Source of the DNA: an uncultured Sutterella sp.
GTDB taxonomy: Bacteria > Pseudomonadota > Gammaproteobacteria > Burkholderiales > Burkholderiaceae_F
Length of the DNA: 64,000 nucleotides
Assembly: GCA_905197905.1 (NCBI GenBank)
Contig: CAJKAP010000004.1
Coordinates: 62,001-126,000, forward strand
Direction: 5' to 3'
Numbering within the stretch: the stretch's first letter is position 1; the number at the start of each line of letters is the position of its first letter. Shown here piece after piece: positions 34,687 through 42,844 of this stretch. The notes under the pieces were generated by a model that searched no databases, was not told the origin of the DNA, and was given only the letters and a program-made list of their open reading frames with translations. The position numbers were made by a program, and so were the translations under genes.

Positions 34687-34702
34687 CTAGCTATTAACCC
34701 TA
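34687..34702 (+). repeat. Shared intergenic motif CTAGCTATTAACCCTA, copy 2
   Basis: Identical to 23250-23265. It lies 11 bases outside the IS607 end, about 95 bases before larA, and is therefore host sequence next to the insertion point. Confidence 0.4.
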
Positions 34703-34723
34703 TACCTCTAAGGGGTTAGAATT

Positions 34724-34742
34724 TTTTGACTTTAAGTCAAAA
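34724..34742. promoter_or_regulatory. Candidate operator upstream of larA
   Basis: A perfect palindrome of 9+1+9, half-site TTTTGACTT, ending 54 bases before the larA ATG. Its position fits a repressor or activator of the lar operon. It differs from the nik palindromes. Confidence 0.45.
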
Positions 34743-34796
34743 TACTTAGTTCTCACCTCTTTTGCTTTGCGCACATTCCTCATAAGGACAGATTCG

Positions 34797-36080
34797 ATGA
34801 CTCTCAAAACTTATCAATACGCTTACGGTCGTGGCACGATTGACTTCACGCTCGACGATGAACACGTGATGAAAGAAATCCGCACGGCGGCTTTTGAACC
34901 CATGACCGATATTAAAGGGGGTGTGCTCGAAGCCATTCACAACCCTATTGGTTGCGAATCCTTAGATAAACGCATTCGCCCGGGACAAACCGTCGCCTTC
35001 ATCTGTAATGACCCAACGCGTGTGGCGAATAGCTTTGACTTTATGCCGGTGTTGGTCGATGAGATGAATCGCTTGGGCGTGCCAGACGAAAATATGCGCA
35101 TTGTCTTTGCGCTTGGCACTCACCGCGCTATGACGGAAGAAGAAATGGCTGAAGCGGTGAGCCCAGAAGTCGCTCGCCGTATCCGCTGCTTTAATTCGAT
35201 TTCCACTATTGAAGGGGACTTTGAATACCAAGGGACCACAAGCCGTGGGACGCCAGTCTGGATTCATAAGGCGCTCTGCGACGTGGATCATGTCATTCTG
35301 ACGGGCACCATTGTGCACCACTACTTCTCTGGCTACGGTGGTGGTCGTAAGGCCGTGCTCCCTGGTTGCGCTGCCATGGAAACCGTGCGCGTGAACCACA
35401 GTTTTATGATGGATCCGAATGCAAGATTGGGTGTCATGGATGGGAACCCCTGCTACGAAGACCAGATGGAAGGTGTGGCGCTCTTTGCGAAAAACCGCTC
35501 GCTCTTTCTCTTTAACGCGGTGCTTGATGCCAAACATCGCTTCTTAAAGATGTTTGCTGGGGACTATAACCTCGCACACCGTGAAGCCTGTAAGTTTGTC
35601 GATCAGGTCTATGGGGCAGAAATTCCGAAGGAAGCCGACCTCGTGATCGTCTCTTGTGGGGGTTACCCAAAAGACATTAACGTCTACCAGATGCAAAAGA
35701 CGATGGAAAACGCCTCTTGCGCTGTGCGTAAAGGGGGCGTTGTAGTGATGCTTGCCGAATGCGAAGAAGGCTCTGGGTCCAAAGTCTTGGAAGACACATT
35801 TAAGGCCTTGAAGACGCCTGACGCCATTCGTACGCAGTTAGAAAAGAATTTCCGCATTGGGGCCAACAAAGCCTATGCCATTACGCGTCCGATCGAAAAA
35901 GCGCACTACATTTTAGTGACGAAGCTCGACAAAGTGCTCGCGCGCCATATGCTCTTTACCGCTGCGCTTGATTCCGCAGACGAAGCGATTGAAGCCGCGA
36001 AGCTCTTTGTGGGCGAAACCCCCAGCATCATCTTGATGCCAGAAGGTAGCCTCACTGTGCCTCGCGTTGTTGGAGAATAA
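34797..36080 (+). CDS. larA: LarA-family nickel-dependent racemase
   Basis: A 427-residue LarA-type enzyme. LarA racemises lactate, and relatives act on other 2-hydroxy acids, using a nickel-pincer nucleotide bound to lysine. Key residues match Lactobacillus plantarum LarA with an offset of one: H109 (ALGTHR), H175 (IVHHYFSGYGGGRK), K185 (GGRKAVLPG, cofactor lysine) and H201 (RVNHSFM, nickel ligand). DNPTR-type binding is present as CNDPTR. The ATG at 34797 has AAGGA eight bases upstream and is chosen over an earlier in-frame codon. It heads larA-larB-larC-larE. The natural substrate may not be lactate. Confidence 0.93.
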   Translation: MTLKTYQYAYGRGTIDFTLDDEHVMKEIRTAAFEPMTDIKGGVLEAIHNPIGCESLDKRIRPGQTVAFICNDPTRVANSFDFMPVLVDEMNRLGVPDENMRIVFALGTHRAMTEEEMAEAVSPEVARRIRCFNSISTIEGDFEYQGTTSRGTPVWIHKALCDVDHVILTGTIVHHYFSGYGGGRKAVLPGCAAMETVRVNHSFMMDPNARLGVMDGNPCYEDQMEGVALFAKNRSLFLFNAVLDAKHRFLKMFAGDYNLAHREACKFVDQVYGAEIPKEADLVIVSCGGYPKDINVYQMQKTMENASCAVRKGGVVVMLAECEEGSGSKVLEDTFKALKTPDAIRTQLEKNFRIGANKAYAITRPIEKAHYILVTKLDKVLARHMLFTAALDSADEAIEAAKLFVGETPSIILMPEGSLTVPRVVGE

Positions 36081-36081
36081 C

Positions 36082-36771
36082 GTGTCTGAGTCGCCGTCCC
36101 CCACTCCAGGCATTCTCTTTGACTATGCCCGCGCTGCCCGCGTGGGCCTTCCTGAAGCCGTCTTTTGCGAAGGAAAGCCCCGTGAAGCGCTCATCCGTTT
36201 GCGCGATATTTTCGCCGCCGCTGATGCGCCTGCGATTCTTTTTACGCGCTTGGCGCCTGAGCTCGCGCATGAAATCTTTGGCGTTGGGGAAGACACTGCC
36301 CTTCCCCACTTCAACTACGATCCCCTTTCTCGCACCGGCTGGTACAAGGCACTCCCCTCACGCAGTGGCTCGGTCGCGATTGTCTCAGCAGGCACGGCTG
36401 ACGTGCCTGTCACACGTGAAGTCGCACGTACGCTCCAATATTTGGGCTACAGTTCTCGTCTTTTTGAAGACTGTGGCGTGGCAGGGCTCTGGCGTCTTGA
36501 GAAAGCGCTCCCTGAAATTAACGAGCACGATGTGGTCGTCGTGGTTGCTGGGCTTGATGCCGCGATTGCGAGCGTTCTGGGGGGACTCACCCCGTTGCCT
36601 ATTATTGGCGTTCCCACCTCAGTGGGCTATGGGGCTGCTGAAAAAGGGAAGTCGGCGCTCAGCAGTATGCTCGTTTCTTGCGCCCCAGGCGTCACAGTCA
36701 TGAATATTGATAATGGGTACGGGGCTGGTTGCGCCGCTACCCGCATTTTAGGAATGAAATATGCCAAGTGA
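36082..36771 (+). CDS. larB: LarB, pyridinium-3,5-biscarboxylic acid mononucleotide synthase
   Basis: A 229-residue PurE-like protein. LarB carboxylates and hydrolyses nicotinic acid adenine dinucleotide in the first step of nickel-pincer cofactor synthesis. The C-terminal PurE-like half has VVVVAGLDAAIASVLGGL, IGVPTSVGYG and MNIDNGYGAGCAA, all normal for LarB. The GTG at 36082 lies two bases after the larA stop, with GGAG inside the larA end as ribosome binding site; an in-frame TTG at 36067 is less likely. It overlaps larC by 11 bases. Confidence 0.93.
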   Translation: MSESPSPTPGILFDYARAARVGLPEAVFCEGKPREALIRLRDIFAAADAPAILFTRLAPELAHEIFGVGEDTALPHFNYDPLSRTGWYKALPSRSGSVAIVSAGTADVPVTREVARTLQYLGYSSRLFEDCGVAGLWRLEKALPEINEHDVVVVVAGLDAAIASVLGGLTPLPIIGVPTSVGYGAAEKGKSALSSMLVSCAPGVTVMNIDNGYGAGCAATRILGMKYAK

Positions 36772-37540
36772 ACTCGATCTCTCTCGCGCAAACCATCTCT
36801 CGATTCGCCTCTCGGCGGGGTTTAATGCGGAGTCGATGTTGGCGGGGCTCCTTGCCGTCGCGGAGCTCGACGACATGATGGCGCCACTCTTTTTCCGTCA
36901 AGTGTTCCCTACGCTCTCTGAAAAAGGCTATGGCCTCACGCTCACGCGCGCCCGTGTCTCCGAGATTCAAGGCTGGCGAGCGCAGATTACGCTCCCTGAA
37001 GAGTCCTCGCAGGGACACCACCATCATTCGCTCATCGATATTCTGAGTTTTTATGATGAAGAAGCGAAATTGAGCGAAAAAGCGCTTGACTGGGTAGAAA
37101 AAATTTGGCTCACGCTCGCCAAAGCGGAAGGCGCGGTCCATGGTGCTACGCCAGAATCTGTACATTTTCATGAAGTCGGTCGCCTCAGTAATCGTATTGC
37201 CATCGCCCTCATTGCGACACTCTTGGAGCGCTTAGGCGTCACGCTCTCAGCGAGCCCTATTCCTGTCGCAGATGGGGTGATTGAATGCGCGCACGGCTTT
37301 GTCGCGAATCCAGCGCCTGCTACGCTCGCGATGCTCCCAGGGCTCCCTGTGATGCCCTTTGCGGGCACGGGAGAGGCCATTACGCCAACGGGGCTTGCGA
37401 TTTTGATTGGCTTAGGGGTCAAATTTGGTCCTTGGCCCGAAATGACGGTCCTTCGTCAAGAAGTCGCTTACACGCGCCAAGTTTTTGAGGGCGTACCCAA
37501 TGGCGCTCGCTTTATTTTGGGCGAAATTCCGCAGGAATAA
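36761..37540 (+). CDS. larC: Shortened, divergent LarC (nickel insertion protein)
   Basis: A 259-residue LarC1-like protein. LarC inserts nickel into the pincer precursor using CTP and is normally about 400 residues in two domains. Here GHHHHS (86-89), AEGAVHG (122-128) and SVHFHEVG (133-140) are kept and the frame ends with GARFILGEIPQE, where LarC1 usually passes into LarC2. The LarC2 domain is absent; larE begins four bases later, leaving no room for a frameshifted second part. The usual N-terminal SGISGDM reads AGFNAESM, and the usual DSIVD after HEVG reads SNRIA. Activity is uncertain or altered. Confidence 0.85.
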   Translation: MPSELDLSRANHLSIRLSAGFNAESMLAGLLAVAELDDMMAPLFFRQVFPTLSEKGYGLTLTRARVSEIQGWRAQITLPEESSQGHHHHSLIDILSFYDEEAKLSEKALDWVEKIWLTLAKAEGAVHGATPESVHFHEVGRLSNRIAIALIATLLERLGVTLSASPIPVADGVIECAHGFVANPAPATLAMLPGLPVMPFAGTGEAITPTGLAILIGLGVKFGPWPEMTVLRQEVAYTRQVFEGVPNGARFILGEIPQE

Positions 37541-37543
37541 AGC

Positions 37544-38392
37544 ATGGCTGAAACGCTTCTTTTGACGGATCCCGTCTGGGATCCGCTTCGCGCGGCTCTC
37601 AAACGCATGGCGCCCGAGGGCTTTTTTAACATTGCCTATTCGGGCGGGTTTGATAGCCGTTTTCTCTCCTTTATGGCCACTAAATTGGGCTACAAAGTGC
37701 AACTTTGGCACATCCGTGGGCCTCATATCCCCGTGGAAGAAACAGAGGAAGCCGTGCGTCGCGCAGCCCTCATGGGGCTTGAGGTCACGATTTTTGATGC
37801 GGACCCCACGCGAATTGCCGACTTTGTTGCCGCAGGACGTGAGCGCTGCTACGTCTGTAAACATGCGGTCTTTAGTACGCTTCTCTCACAAGTGAAAGGA
37901 CCTCTCGCGGATGGGACCAATGCGAGTGATTTGTCGCAGTACCGCCCGGGCGAACGTGCCTTAAGAGAACTCGGTGTTTTCTCTCCTTGGGCTGAGGCGG
38001 GCTATGAAAAGCCCCGTATGCGAACCTTGGCCGCGCAAGTGGGCTTTCCCGATGCGGATCAACCTTCTCGCTCCTGCTTGATGACGCGCTTTCCTTATAG
38101 CGTGCAGCCCAAGGCCGAGCAGTTTGCGCTCGCAACGCGCGTAGAACGTGGATTGCTGGAGCTCTTCCCTTCCTTGCCGCTTCGCTGTCGCTTCCCAGAT
38201 GGGGAGAAGCCCGTCGTGCATGTCGATGAAAAAGCCCTCTTTGCCATGATCGAAAAAGCGCCTGATTTTCTCTCTCAACTTAGCGCTGAAGTCGAGCGCT
38301 TAGCTGGGATGCCAATTGAGATCGTCCCCCAAGAGAAGCTCTCAGGCTACTTTGATCGAGTGGACGTGAGTGCGCTCAAAAAAGCCTCTTAA
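37544..38392 (+). CDS. larE: LarE, ATP-dependent sulfur transferase
   Basis: A 282-residue PP-loop protein. LarE adenylates the carboxylates of the pincer precursor and installs the sulfur atoms that will bind nickel. The PP-loop is YSGGFDS (32-38). C178 in PSRSCLMTRFPY matches the sacrificial Cys176 of L. plantarum LarE. Two more cysteines, C102 and C105 in RCYVCK, give three in total; some three-cysteine LarE proteins bind a [4Fe-4S] cluster and act catalytically, so this one may be of that type. It is the last gene of the lar operon. Confidence 0.92.
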   Translation: MAETLLLTDPVWDPLRAALKRMAPEGFFNIAYSGGFDSRFLSFMATKLGYKVQLWHIRGPHIPVEETEEAVRRAALMGLEVTIFDADPTRIADFVAAGRERCYVCKHAVFSTLLSQVKGPLADGTNASDLSQYRPGERALRELGVFSPWAEAGYEKPRMRTLAAQVGFPDADQPSRSCLMTRFPYSVQPKAEQFALATRVERGLLELFPSLPLRCRFPDGEKPVVHVDEKALFAMIEKAPDFLSQLSAEVERLAGMPIEIVPQEKLSGYFDRVDVSALKKAS

Positions 38393-38395
38393 CTG

Positions 38396-38431
38396 AAAAT
38401 GCCGCCAGTTTTCGCAACTGACGGCATTTTT
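38396..38431. terminator. Bidirectional terminator between larE and methyltransferase gene
   Basis: AAAATGCCGCCAGTT pairs with AACTGACGGCATTTT (one mismatch) around a five-base loop. A and T runs on both sides serve the convergent lar and nik units. Confidence 0.85.
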
Positions 38432-38458
38432 CTTGAACCTTAGGCGTTTGGCTTCTCT

Positions 38459-39205
38459 TTAAGCTTTTTTCGCCACAATTTCAAAGAGTGGTGTTTCCCC
38501 ATAGATGAGCTTTTCCTTCTCGTCCCAAAGCGTCTCGGTGATGGTTTCATCCGTCAGAACGCTCGCAAAACCAAGAGTGGGAAGTGTTTCGGCGTCCCAA
38601 GCAGGGCGCACCACGCGAGAAAGCGGGAGCGCTTTAATGTCAATGGGTTCGGCATCAATTTCTGCCGGGTCGAAAGTGGACCCATAGCGCGCGAGGCACT
38701 GGGCTTCACGCTCTGCGCAGCGAGCTGCCAGCTCCTCATCAAAGGCGGGCAAATTCCAGTTCGCATCGTAGACAATCAGCGTGCCACCTGGCGCCAAGAC
38801 GCGAAGCGCCTCTTTATAAAAGCCAACAGGATCTGAGAGCGTCCACGTGACATTGCGGCTCACGATCACATCAAAGGAGCCGTCTGCAAAGGTAGCAAGG
38901 CCCTTTTCTGAGTGTAAAAAGGTGGGCTTCACGGGCAGGCGCTCTGTCGAAACATTTGCTCTTGCCTGCTCTACCATTTGGGTGGAAATATCCACACCCG
39001 TTACCGTGTGGCCAAGGGCGGCGAGCACAATCGAGAAAAAGCCAGGACCACACCCAAAGTCAAGCACGCGAGAGGCGGTGGGGAGCAATTCTCCAAAGCG
39101 CTCCATCCACGCTTCACGGCGAAAGCTCGCTAACTCATCGCGCACAATATTTCCATAATGAAGCGCATCCGCGCTCCAATAGCGACCCATAGTGGTGTTG
39201 TCCAT
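38459..39205 (-). CDS. Class I SAM methyltransferase, nik-operon paralog 1
   Basis: A 248-residue Rossmann methyltransferase. The SAM motif is VLDFGCGPGFFS (about 47-58), followed by VTGVDIS, FDVIVSRNVTWTLSD and LAPGGTLIVYDANW. The WTL after the motif-IV arginine and the DANW turn are shared with its neighbour at 39244, showing a tandem duplication. The C-terminal region holds RPAWDAETLPTLGF. Being last in a nickel-import operon suggests a role with a nickel ligand or its metabolism, which is inference. A generic small-molecule methyltransferase is equally possible. Confidence 0.85.
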   Translation of the reverse strand: MDNTTMGRYWSADALHYGNIVRDELASFRREAWMERFGELLPTASRVLDFGCGPGFFSIVLAALGHTVTGVDISTQMVEQARANVSTERLPVKPTFLHSEKGLATFADGSFDVIVSRNVTWTLSDPVGFYKEALRVLAPGGTLIVYDANWNLPAFDEELAARCAEREAQCLARYGSTFDPAEIDAEPIDIKALPLSRVVRPAWDAETLPTLGFASVLTDETITETLWDEKEKLIYGETPLFEIVAKKA

Positions 39206-39243
39206 TTTTTGTCTCTGTCTCTTTAGTTATTTGCGGGAAAGCA

Positions 39244-39990
39244 TTACGCCTTTTTCGTAGCCACAATGGAGAACATGGCCATGGGGTTAGAGGCGTAATC
39301 TTGCTCAGGATAAACGCGAGAGGTGAGCGCTTCGTCTGCCACCACGCGATACCCCAAGTTTTCTAATAATCCCACATCATACGCTGGACGCGCTTCTTTT
39401 GAGACCGCGAGTTCACTCTTAATCTGATCACAATCAATTAAATCGGCATCATCAATATCGCTATGCGCATTTGAGACCCCTTCTTTTTTCAAAGAGTGAC
39501 TCAAGCCCGTAAAGGAAATGGGGCCGTAGTTGGCATCAAAATTGACGAGCACGCCGCCTGGCACCAGCAATTCAGTCCACGCTTCGTAAGCGGCTTTCAC
39601 GTCTGGGAGCGTCCACGTGAGGTTACGCGTCACAATCGCATCAAAGCTCTCTTTCGCAAAAGCGGGCTTCATCGCGTCCATCACAAAGAATTGCGCCTGA
39701 GCGCCATGGCGCGCGGCAAAGGCCTTCGCCTCTTCAATCATCTGGGGCGAAAGGTCAATCCCCGTGACGGTGTGGCCTTCTCGCGTTAAAAGTACCGCGA
39801 AAAAGCCCGGACCCGTCCCAATATCGAGAATTCGCAAGGGACGCTTTGGGAGCGCCGCACGGAATTCCTTCACCCAGCGCTCAGCCTTTTCGCTACCCAA
39901 TTCCATTTCACGCAAGTCGCCAAAAGCGGCGGCTCGGCGATCCCAATAGTCACGAATACGGTTTTCTAAATCTTGGTTTTTATCAGTCAT
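39244..39990 (-). CDS. Class I SAM methyltransferase, nik-operon paralog 2
   Basis: A 248-residue SAM methyltransferase, same length as the next gene and clearly paralogous: ILDIGTGPGFFA, VTGIDLSPQMIEEA, FDAIVTRNLTWTLPD, LVPGGVLVNFDANY and RPAYDVGLLENLGY. The ATG at 39990 is used because the longer frame upstream runs into nikB and does not look like protein of this family. It follows nikB by 31 bases, so it belongs to the nikA-nikB transcript. Divergence from its twin in the middle (a SHSLKKEGVSNAHSD insertion) suggests a different substrate or a pair that acts in sequence. Confidence 0.85.
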   Translation of the reverse strand: MTDKNQDLENRIRDYWDRRAAAFGDLREMELGSEKAERWVKEFRAALPKRPLRILDIGTGPGFFAVLLTREGHTVTGIDLSPQMIEEAKAFAARHGAQAQFFVMDAMKPAFAKESFDAIVTRNLTWTLPDVKAAYEAWTELLVPGGVLVNFDANYGPISFTGLSHSLKKEGVSNAHSDIDDADLIDCDQIKSELAVSKEARPAYDVGLLENLGYRVVADEALTSRVYPEQDYASNPMAMFSIVATKKA

Positions 39991-40021
39991 GAGTGTCTCA
40001 AACGAAAAAAGAAATGAAATT

Positions 40022-40960
40022 TTAGAGGCCTTCTCCCGTCTTACGGCGAAGGGGATCGAGTAAGACGACGAGCACATCGGCAATGAGATTAAAGAGCACA
40101 AAAAGTGCCGCGAGAAGGAGCACGTAGGTTTGCACAATCGGAATATCGCGATTAAAAATCGCACTCACGCAAAGTCGCCCAATGCCTGGCCACGCAAAAA
40201 GCGTTTCCACGACAAAAGCGCCCGCAATGAGTTTAGGAATTGACATCCCCAGCGCCGTTACCGAACCGCGCAGAGATTGTAGCAAGAGTCGCCAGTAGAT
40301 ATGCGCTCGTGGCATCCCCCAAGCCTTTGCGGCTACGACCCAATTTTCATGATGGTTCGTGAGCATCTCCGTGCGAATCAGACGCACGTAGGTAGGAAGA
40401 TACGCGAGGCTCAGCGTGAGCGTAGGGAGAACGATTGATAAGGGTGAGCGCATACCGCTTGTGGGCAATAAACCCCAAGAGACCGCAAGCCAACTCATCA
40501 AAAGAATCCCAAGCCAGAAGGCAGGCATCGCCGAGAGGAAAAAGACAATCGAGCGCACGGCGCGATCTGGCCACTCCCCTTCTCTGAGCGCTGAGACCAT
40601 ACCCATGGGGACACAAACAATTAAGAGGAAAAGGAGCGAAGTGAAGGCGAGGTTGAGCGTTGCAGGGAGCGCATCAGCAAATTCCTCCACCACTGGGCGA
40701 CGCGTCACAAAGCTCGTGCCAAAGTCGCCCGAAAGGCATTGGGTAAGCCACGTCCAGTAACGCTCAAAAAACGGCAAATCTAGCCCCAACTCATGGCGCG
40801 TTTGCGCAATGAGTTCTGGCGTGGGGACCATCGCATTGACGCGAATCGCAATCTCTGCTGGGTCGCTGGGCGACAAAGCAAAAAGCGTAAACGTCAAAAA
40901 GCTAATCCCCAGGACCAGCGGGACGAGAAGGAAAAGTCGTTTAATAAACGCAGCTAACAT
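40022..40960 (-). CDS. nikB: Nickel/peptide ABC transporter permease
   Basis: A 312-residue permease of the OppB/NikB family with six helices. It starts with FIKRLFLLVPLVLGISFLTF, the family N-terminus, and has the EAA-type loop in VAAKAWGMPRAHIYWRLLLQSLR and the WPGIGRL motif near the end. It pairs with the NikC half of the fusion protein at 43618. The gap to nikA is six bases. Nickel specificity is inferred from NikA and from the neighbouring lar genes. Confidence 0.88.
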   Translation of the reverse strand: MLAAFIKRLFLLVPLVLGISFLTFTLFALSPSDPAEIAIRVNAMVPTPELIAQTRHELGLDLPFFERYWTWLTQCLSGDFGTSFVTRRPVVEEFADALPATLNLAFTSLLFLLIVCVPMGMVSALREGEWPDRAVRSIVFFLSAMPAFWLGILLMSWLAVSWGLLPTSGMRSPLSIVLPTLTLSLAYLPTYVRLIRTEMLTNHHENWVVAAKAWGMPRAHIYWRLLLQSLRGSVTALGMSIPKLIAGAFVVETLFAWPGIGRLCVSAIFNRDIPIVQTYVLLLAALFVLFNLIADVLVVLLDPLRRKTGEGL

Positions 40961-40966
40961 AGCGCC

Positions 40967-42607
40967 TTATTTTTTAAAGTGCATTGCTTCAAAGGGGATT
41001 TCGTACTGCGAGACGTCAAAACCCACATCTTCTAGGTCGGGCGCATAAACCGCTTTAATGCGCGAGAAGGAAATCGGCACATAAACGCCCGAATCATGAA
41101 TCGTGGTTAAGACCCAGGTGAGCATTTCCTGGCGCTTTTGCGCATCGCCCTCCACCATCAACTTCGTAATCGTTTCATCAATCTTCGCTTTATCGGGAAG
41201 CCCCACCTGCGCTTGGAAGTCTCCGTGCGAGGGCTGGCGCCAACTCGAGAGATAGCTCTGCGGATCGTAAGGCGCACCCCAAGAAAGAGAATACTGCAAA
41301 TCGAAGTTCCCCGAGCGCTGACGATCTAAGAAGGATTGTTTTTCTTCGCCCACAATCGGCATATCAATCCCAATCGCGCGCAAATCCGCCTGCACCGCCT
41401 CAGCAATCGTCTTTTCCTGAGCGTTTTTGGCGTTAAAGTAGAAAGTCACGCGTAGTGGCGTCCCATTTTTCGCACGAACCCCATCGCTTCCCATCACCCA
41501 GCCGTCTTTTTCGAGAATCTCGGCGGCTTCTTTCGGATCATAGTGGCGAGGCGAGAGCGGTACATCGCATCCTGGGACCGTCTTCGCGAAGAGCGTTAAG
41601 GCTTCGGTTTCGCGCCCATTTAAAATATTCTTCACAATCGCATCGCGATTAATGGCGCGCTGAATGGCTTCACGCACGGGAGCCTCGCCTGTAATGGGGC
41701 GCTTCGAGTTGAGCAAAATCGCTCGGCTTGCAATCGGGTCACTCCACACCGTCTTAAATTTCCCTTCCTTTTGAAGCGCGTCCATCGCGTCAATCGAGAG
41801 CTGATCGCCGTCAGCACCAAAGATGAGCTGAATTTCGCCCTTTTCTAAGGACAAAAGAAGCGTCTGACTATCGGGCACCACCATCCAGTTGACGGTTTTC
41901 AATTTCGCCTTTTCGCCCCAGTAAGCTTCATTACGCGTAAAAGTAGCCTCTTGATTGCGCTTGTGATCCGTCAGAACCCAGGGACCCGTCCCAATGAGGC
42001 ACGAGACTCCATTGAGCGTTTGTCCCTCTTTCATGCACTGCGGCGCAATAAAGCGGAAAGGACGCGTTAAGCCTAATTCAATTAGCGTCGGGAAATACGG
42101 CGCTTTCAAGGTTAAGCGCCATGTGAAGGGATCAACGACTTCGTTTTTCTCCATCACGTTCACAATGTCTAACCAGGCGTGGCGCGAAGCGTTAGCGAGC
42201 ACCGCATCGACGTTTTTCTTTACCACATCGGCCGTAAAGGGCGTGCCGTCAGAGAACTTCACATCTTTACGTAAATGGAAGGTATAGACCTTCCCATCGG
42301 GGCTAATCTCCCAGCTCTCGGCAAGCCACGGCTTCACACCCTCTTTCGTGTTTTTCGTAAGCGCTTCAAAGACCATCCCCTGCGCGGCCATCTCGCCCAA
42401 GTAGAGGTGTGGGTTGATGTCACGGATATCCTTCATGGAGCCAAAATTGAGCGTATCGCGTGGTGCCGAAGCGCTAGTAGCAGGAGCGGCATTGCCCTCT
42501 TTTTTGTCCCCACAGCCCGTGAGTCCTAGCCCCAAGAGAGAAACCGCGCAAAGCGATAAAACGAGAGGACGAAGGCGCAAAGTAGACGCTTTTCCGTTAG
42601 ACATCAT
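40967..42607 (-). CDS. nikA: Nickel-type ABC transporter substrate-binding lipoprotein
   Basis: A 546-residue cluster C substrate-binding protein. The lipobox LLGLGLTGC predicts a lipid anchor, unlike soluble E. coli NikA. The NikA-like features are NPHLYLGEMAAQGMVFEAL near the start, FSDGTPFTADVVKKN, GTGPWVL and APYDPQSYLSSW, the last close to the NikA APYDPHTFLSSM-type segment. Ligand could be nickel with a small chelator, as known for NikA. Two tandem ATGs (42607, 42604) are possible; AGGAA is better spaced for the second. An intrinsic terminator hairpin lies directly upstream. Confidence 0.88.
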   Translation of the reverse strand: MMSNGKASTLRLRPLVLSLCAVSLLGLGLTGCGDKKEGNAAPATSASAPRDTLNFGSMKDIRDINPHLYLGEMAAQGMVFEALTKNTKEGVKPWLAESWEISPDGKVYTFHLRKDVKFSDGTPFTADVVKKNVDAVLANASRHAWLDIVNVMEKNEVVDPFTWRLTLKAPYFPTLIELGLTRPFRFIAPQCMKEGQTLNGVSCLIGTGPWVLTDHKRNQEATFTRNEAYWGEKAKLKTVNWMVVPDSQTLLLSLEKGEIQLIFGADGDQLSIDAMDALQKEGKFKTVWSDPIASRAILLNSKRPITGEAPVREAIQRAINRDAIVKNILNGRETEALTLFAKTVPGCDVPLSPRHYDPKEAAEILEKDGWVMGSDGVRAKNGTPLRVTFYFNAKNAQEKTIAEAVQADLRAIGIDMPIVGEEKQSFLDRQRSGNFDLQYSLSWGAPYDPQSYLSSWRQPSHGDFQAQVGLPDKAKIDETITKLMVEGDAQKRQEMLTWVLTTIHDSGVYVPISFSRIKAVYAPDLEDVGFDVSQYEIPFEAMHFKK

Positions 42608-42616
42608 CTAATTCCT

Positions 42617-42673
42617 AAAAAAAGAACCAACACGTTACCTTTTCCCTTTTGCAAAAGGTGGGCAACGTGTTGG
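42617..42673 (-). terminator. Terminator hairpin in the nikA leader
   Basis: On the minus strand: AACACGTT-type arms (10 pairs, CCAACACGTT with AACGTGTTGG), a four-base bulge, 7 further pairs (AAAAGGT with ACCTTTT), then TTC and seven U. It ends one base before the AGGAA of nikA and lies downstream of the nikA promoter, so it should stop nikA transcripts unless prevented. It also ends nikCD-nikE read-through. Confidence 0.8.
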
Positions 42674-42735
42674 CGAGTTTCTCAAAACACAATATTCAGA
42701 GAGAGCATTTCCCGTACTCACCTGAAAGATGGATT
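42674..42735 (-). promoter_or_regulatory. Candidate regulatory leader RNA of nikA
   Basis: The expected 5' leader between the nikA promoter and the terminator. GGTGAGT at its start can pair with ACTCGCC just before the terminator stem (one G-U), enclosing an inner TCTC/GAGA stem. The right arm of this helix shares two bases with the terminator arm, an arrangement seen in riboswitches. An eight-codon frame beginning ATGCTC is also inside. No known riboswitch class was recognised. Confidence 0.4.
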
Positions 42736-42741
42736 GGGAAG

Positions 42742-42775
42742 ATTATACTTCATACAAAAATAATTTTTGTATGAA
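42742..42775 (-). promoter_or_regulatory. nikA promoter with palindromic operator
   Basis: A perfect 13+1+13 palindrome (half-site TTCATACAAAAAT, 42749-42775) is followed after one base by TATAAT (42747-42742) as the -10 box. The palindrome covers the -35 and spacer, which suits a repressor. The hexamers TCATAC/GTATGA are those of the E. coli NikR site, but in the opposite order and with a shorter gap. Confidence 0.7.
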
Positions 42776-42844
42776 AATTGAGGCTCACTTTTGATTTGCG
42801 TGAAAAAACTCGCGGGTTTTTGTTGGCGGGGCAACCTTTTTGCC

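Noticed and set aside
34701..34716. A NarL-type 7-2-7 site (TACCTCTAAGGGGTTA) before larA
   Set aside because: The right half departs from the consensus and no nitrate regulator or nitrate genes are nearby.
36761..37544. LarC2 produced by programmed frameshift as in Lactobacillus
   Set aside because: larE begins four bases after the larC stop in a fully conserved frame, so there is no sequence left for a LarC2 domain.
42749..42775. Calling the palindrome a standard NikR site
   Set aside because: The hexamers match but their order and gap do not (E. coli: GTATGA-N16-TCATAC). No nikR gene is in the window, so only a candidate nickel-responsive operator is claimed.
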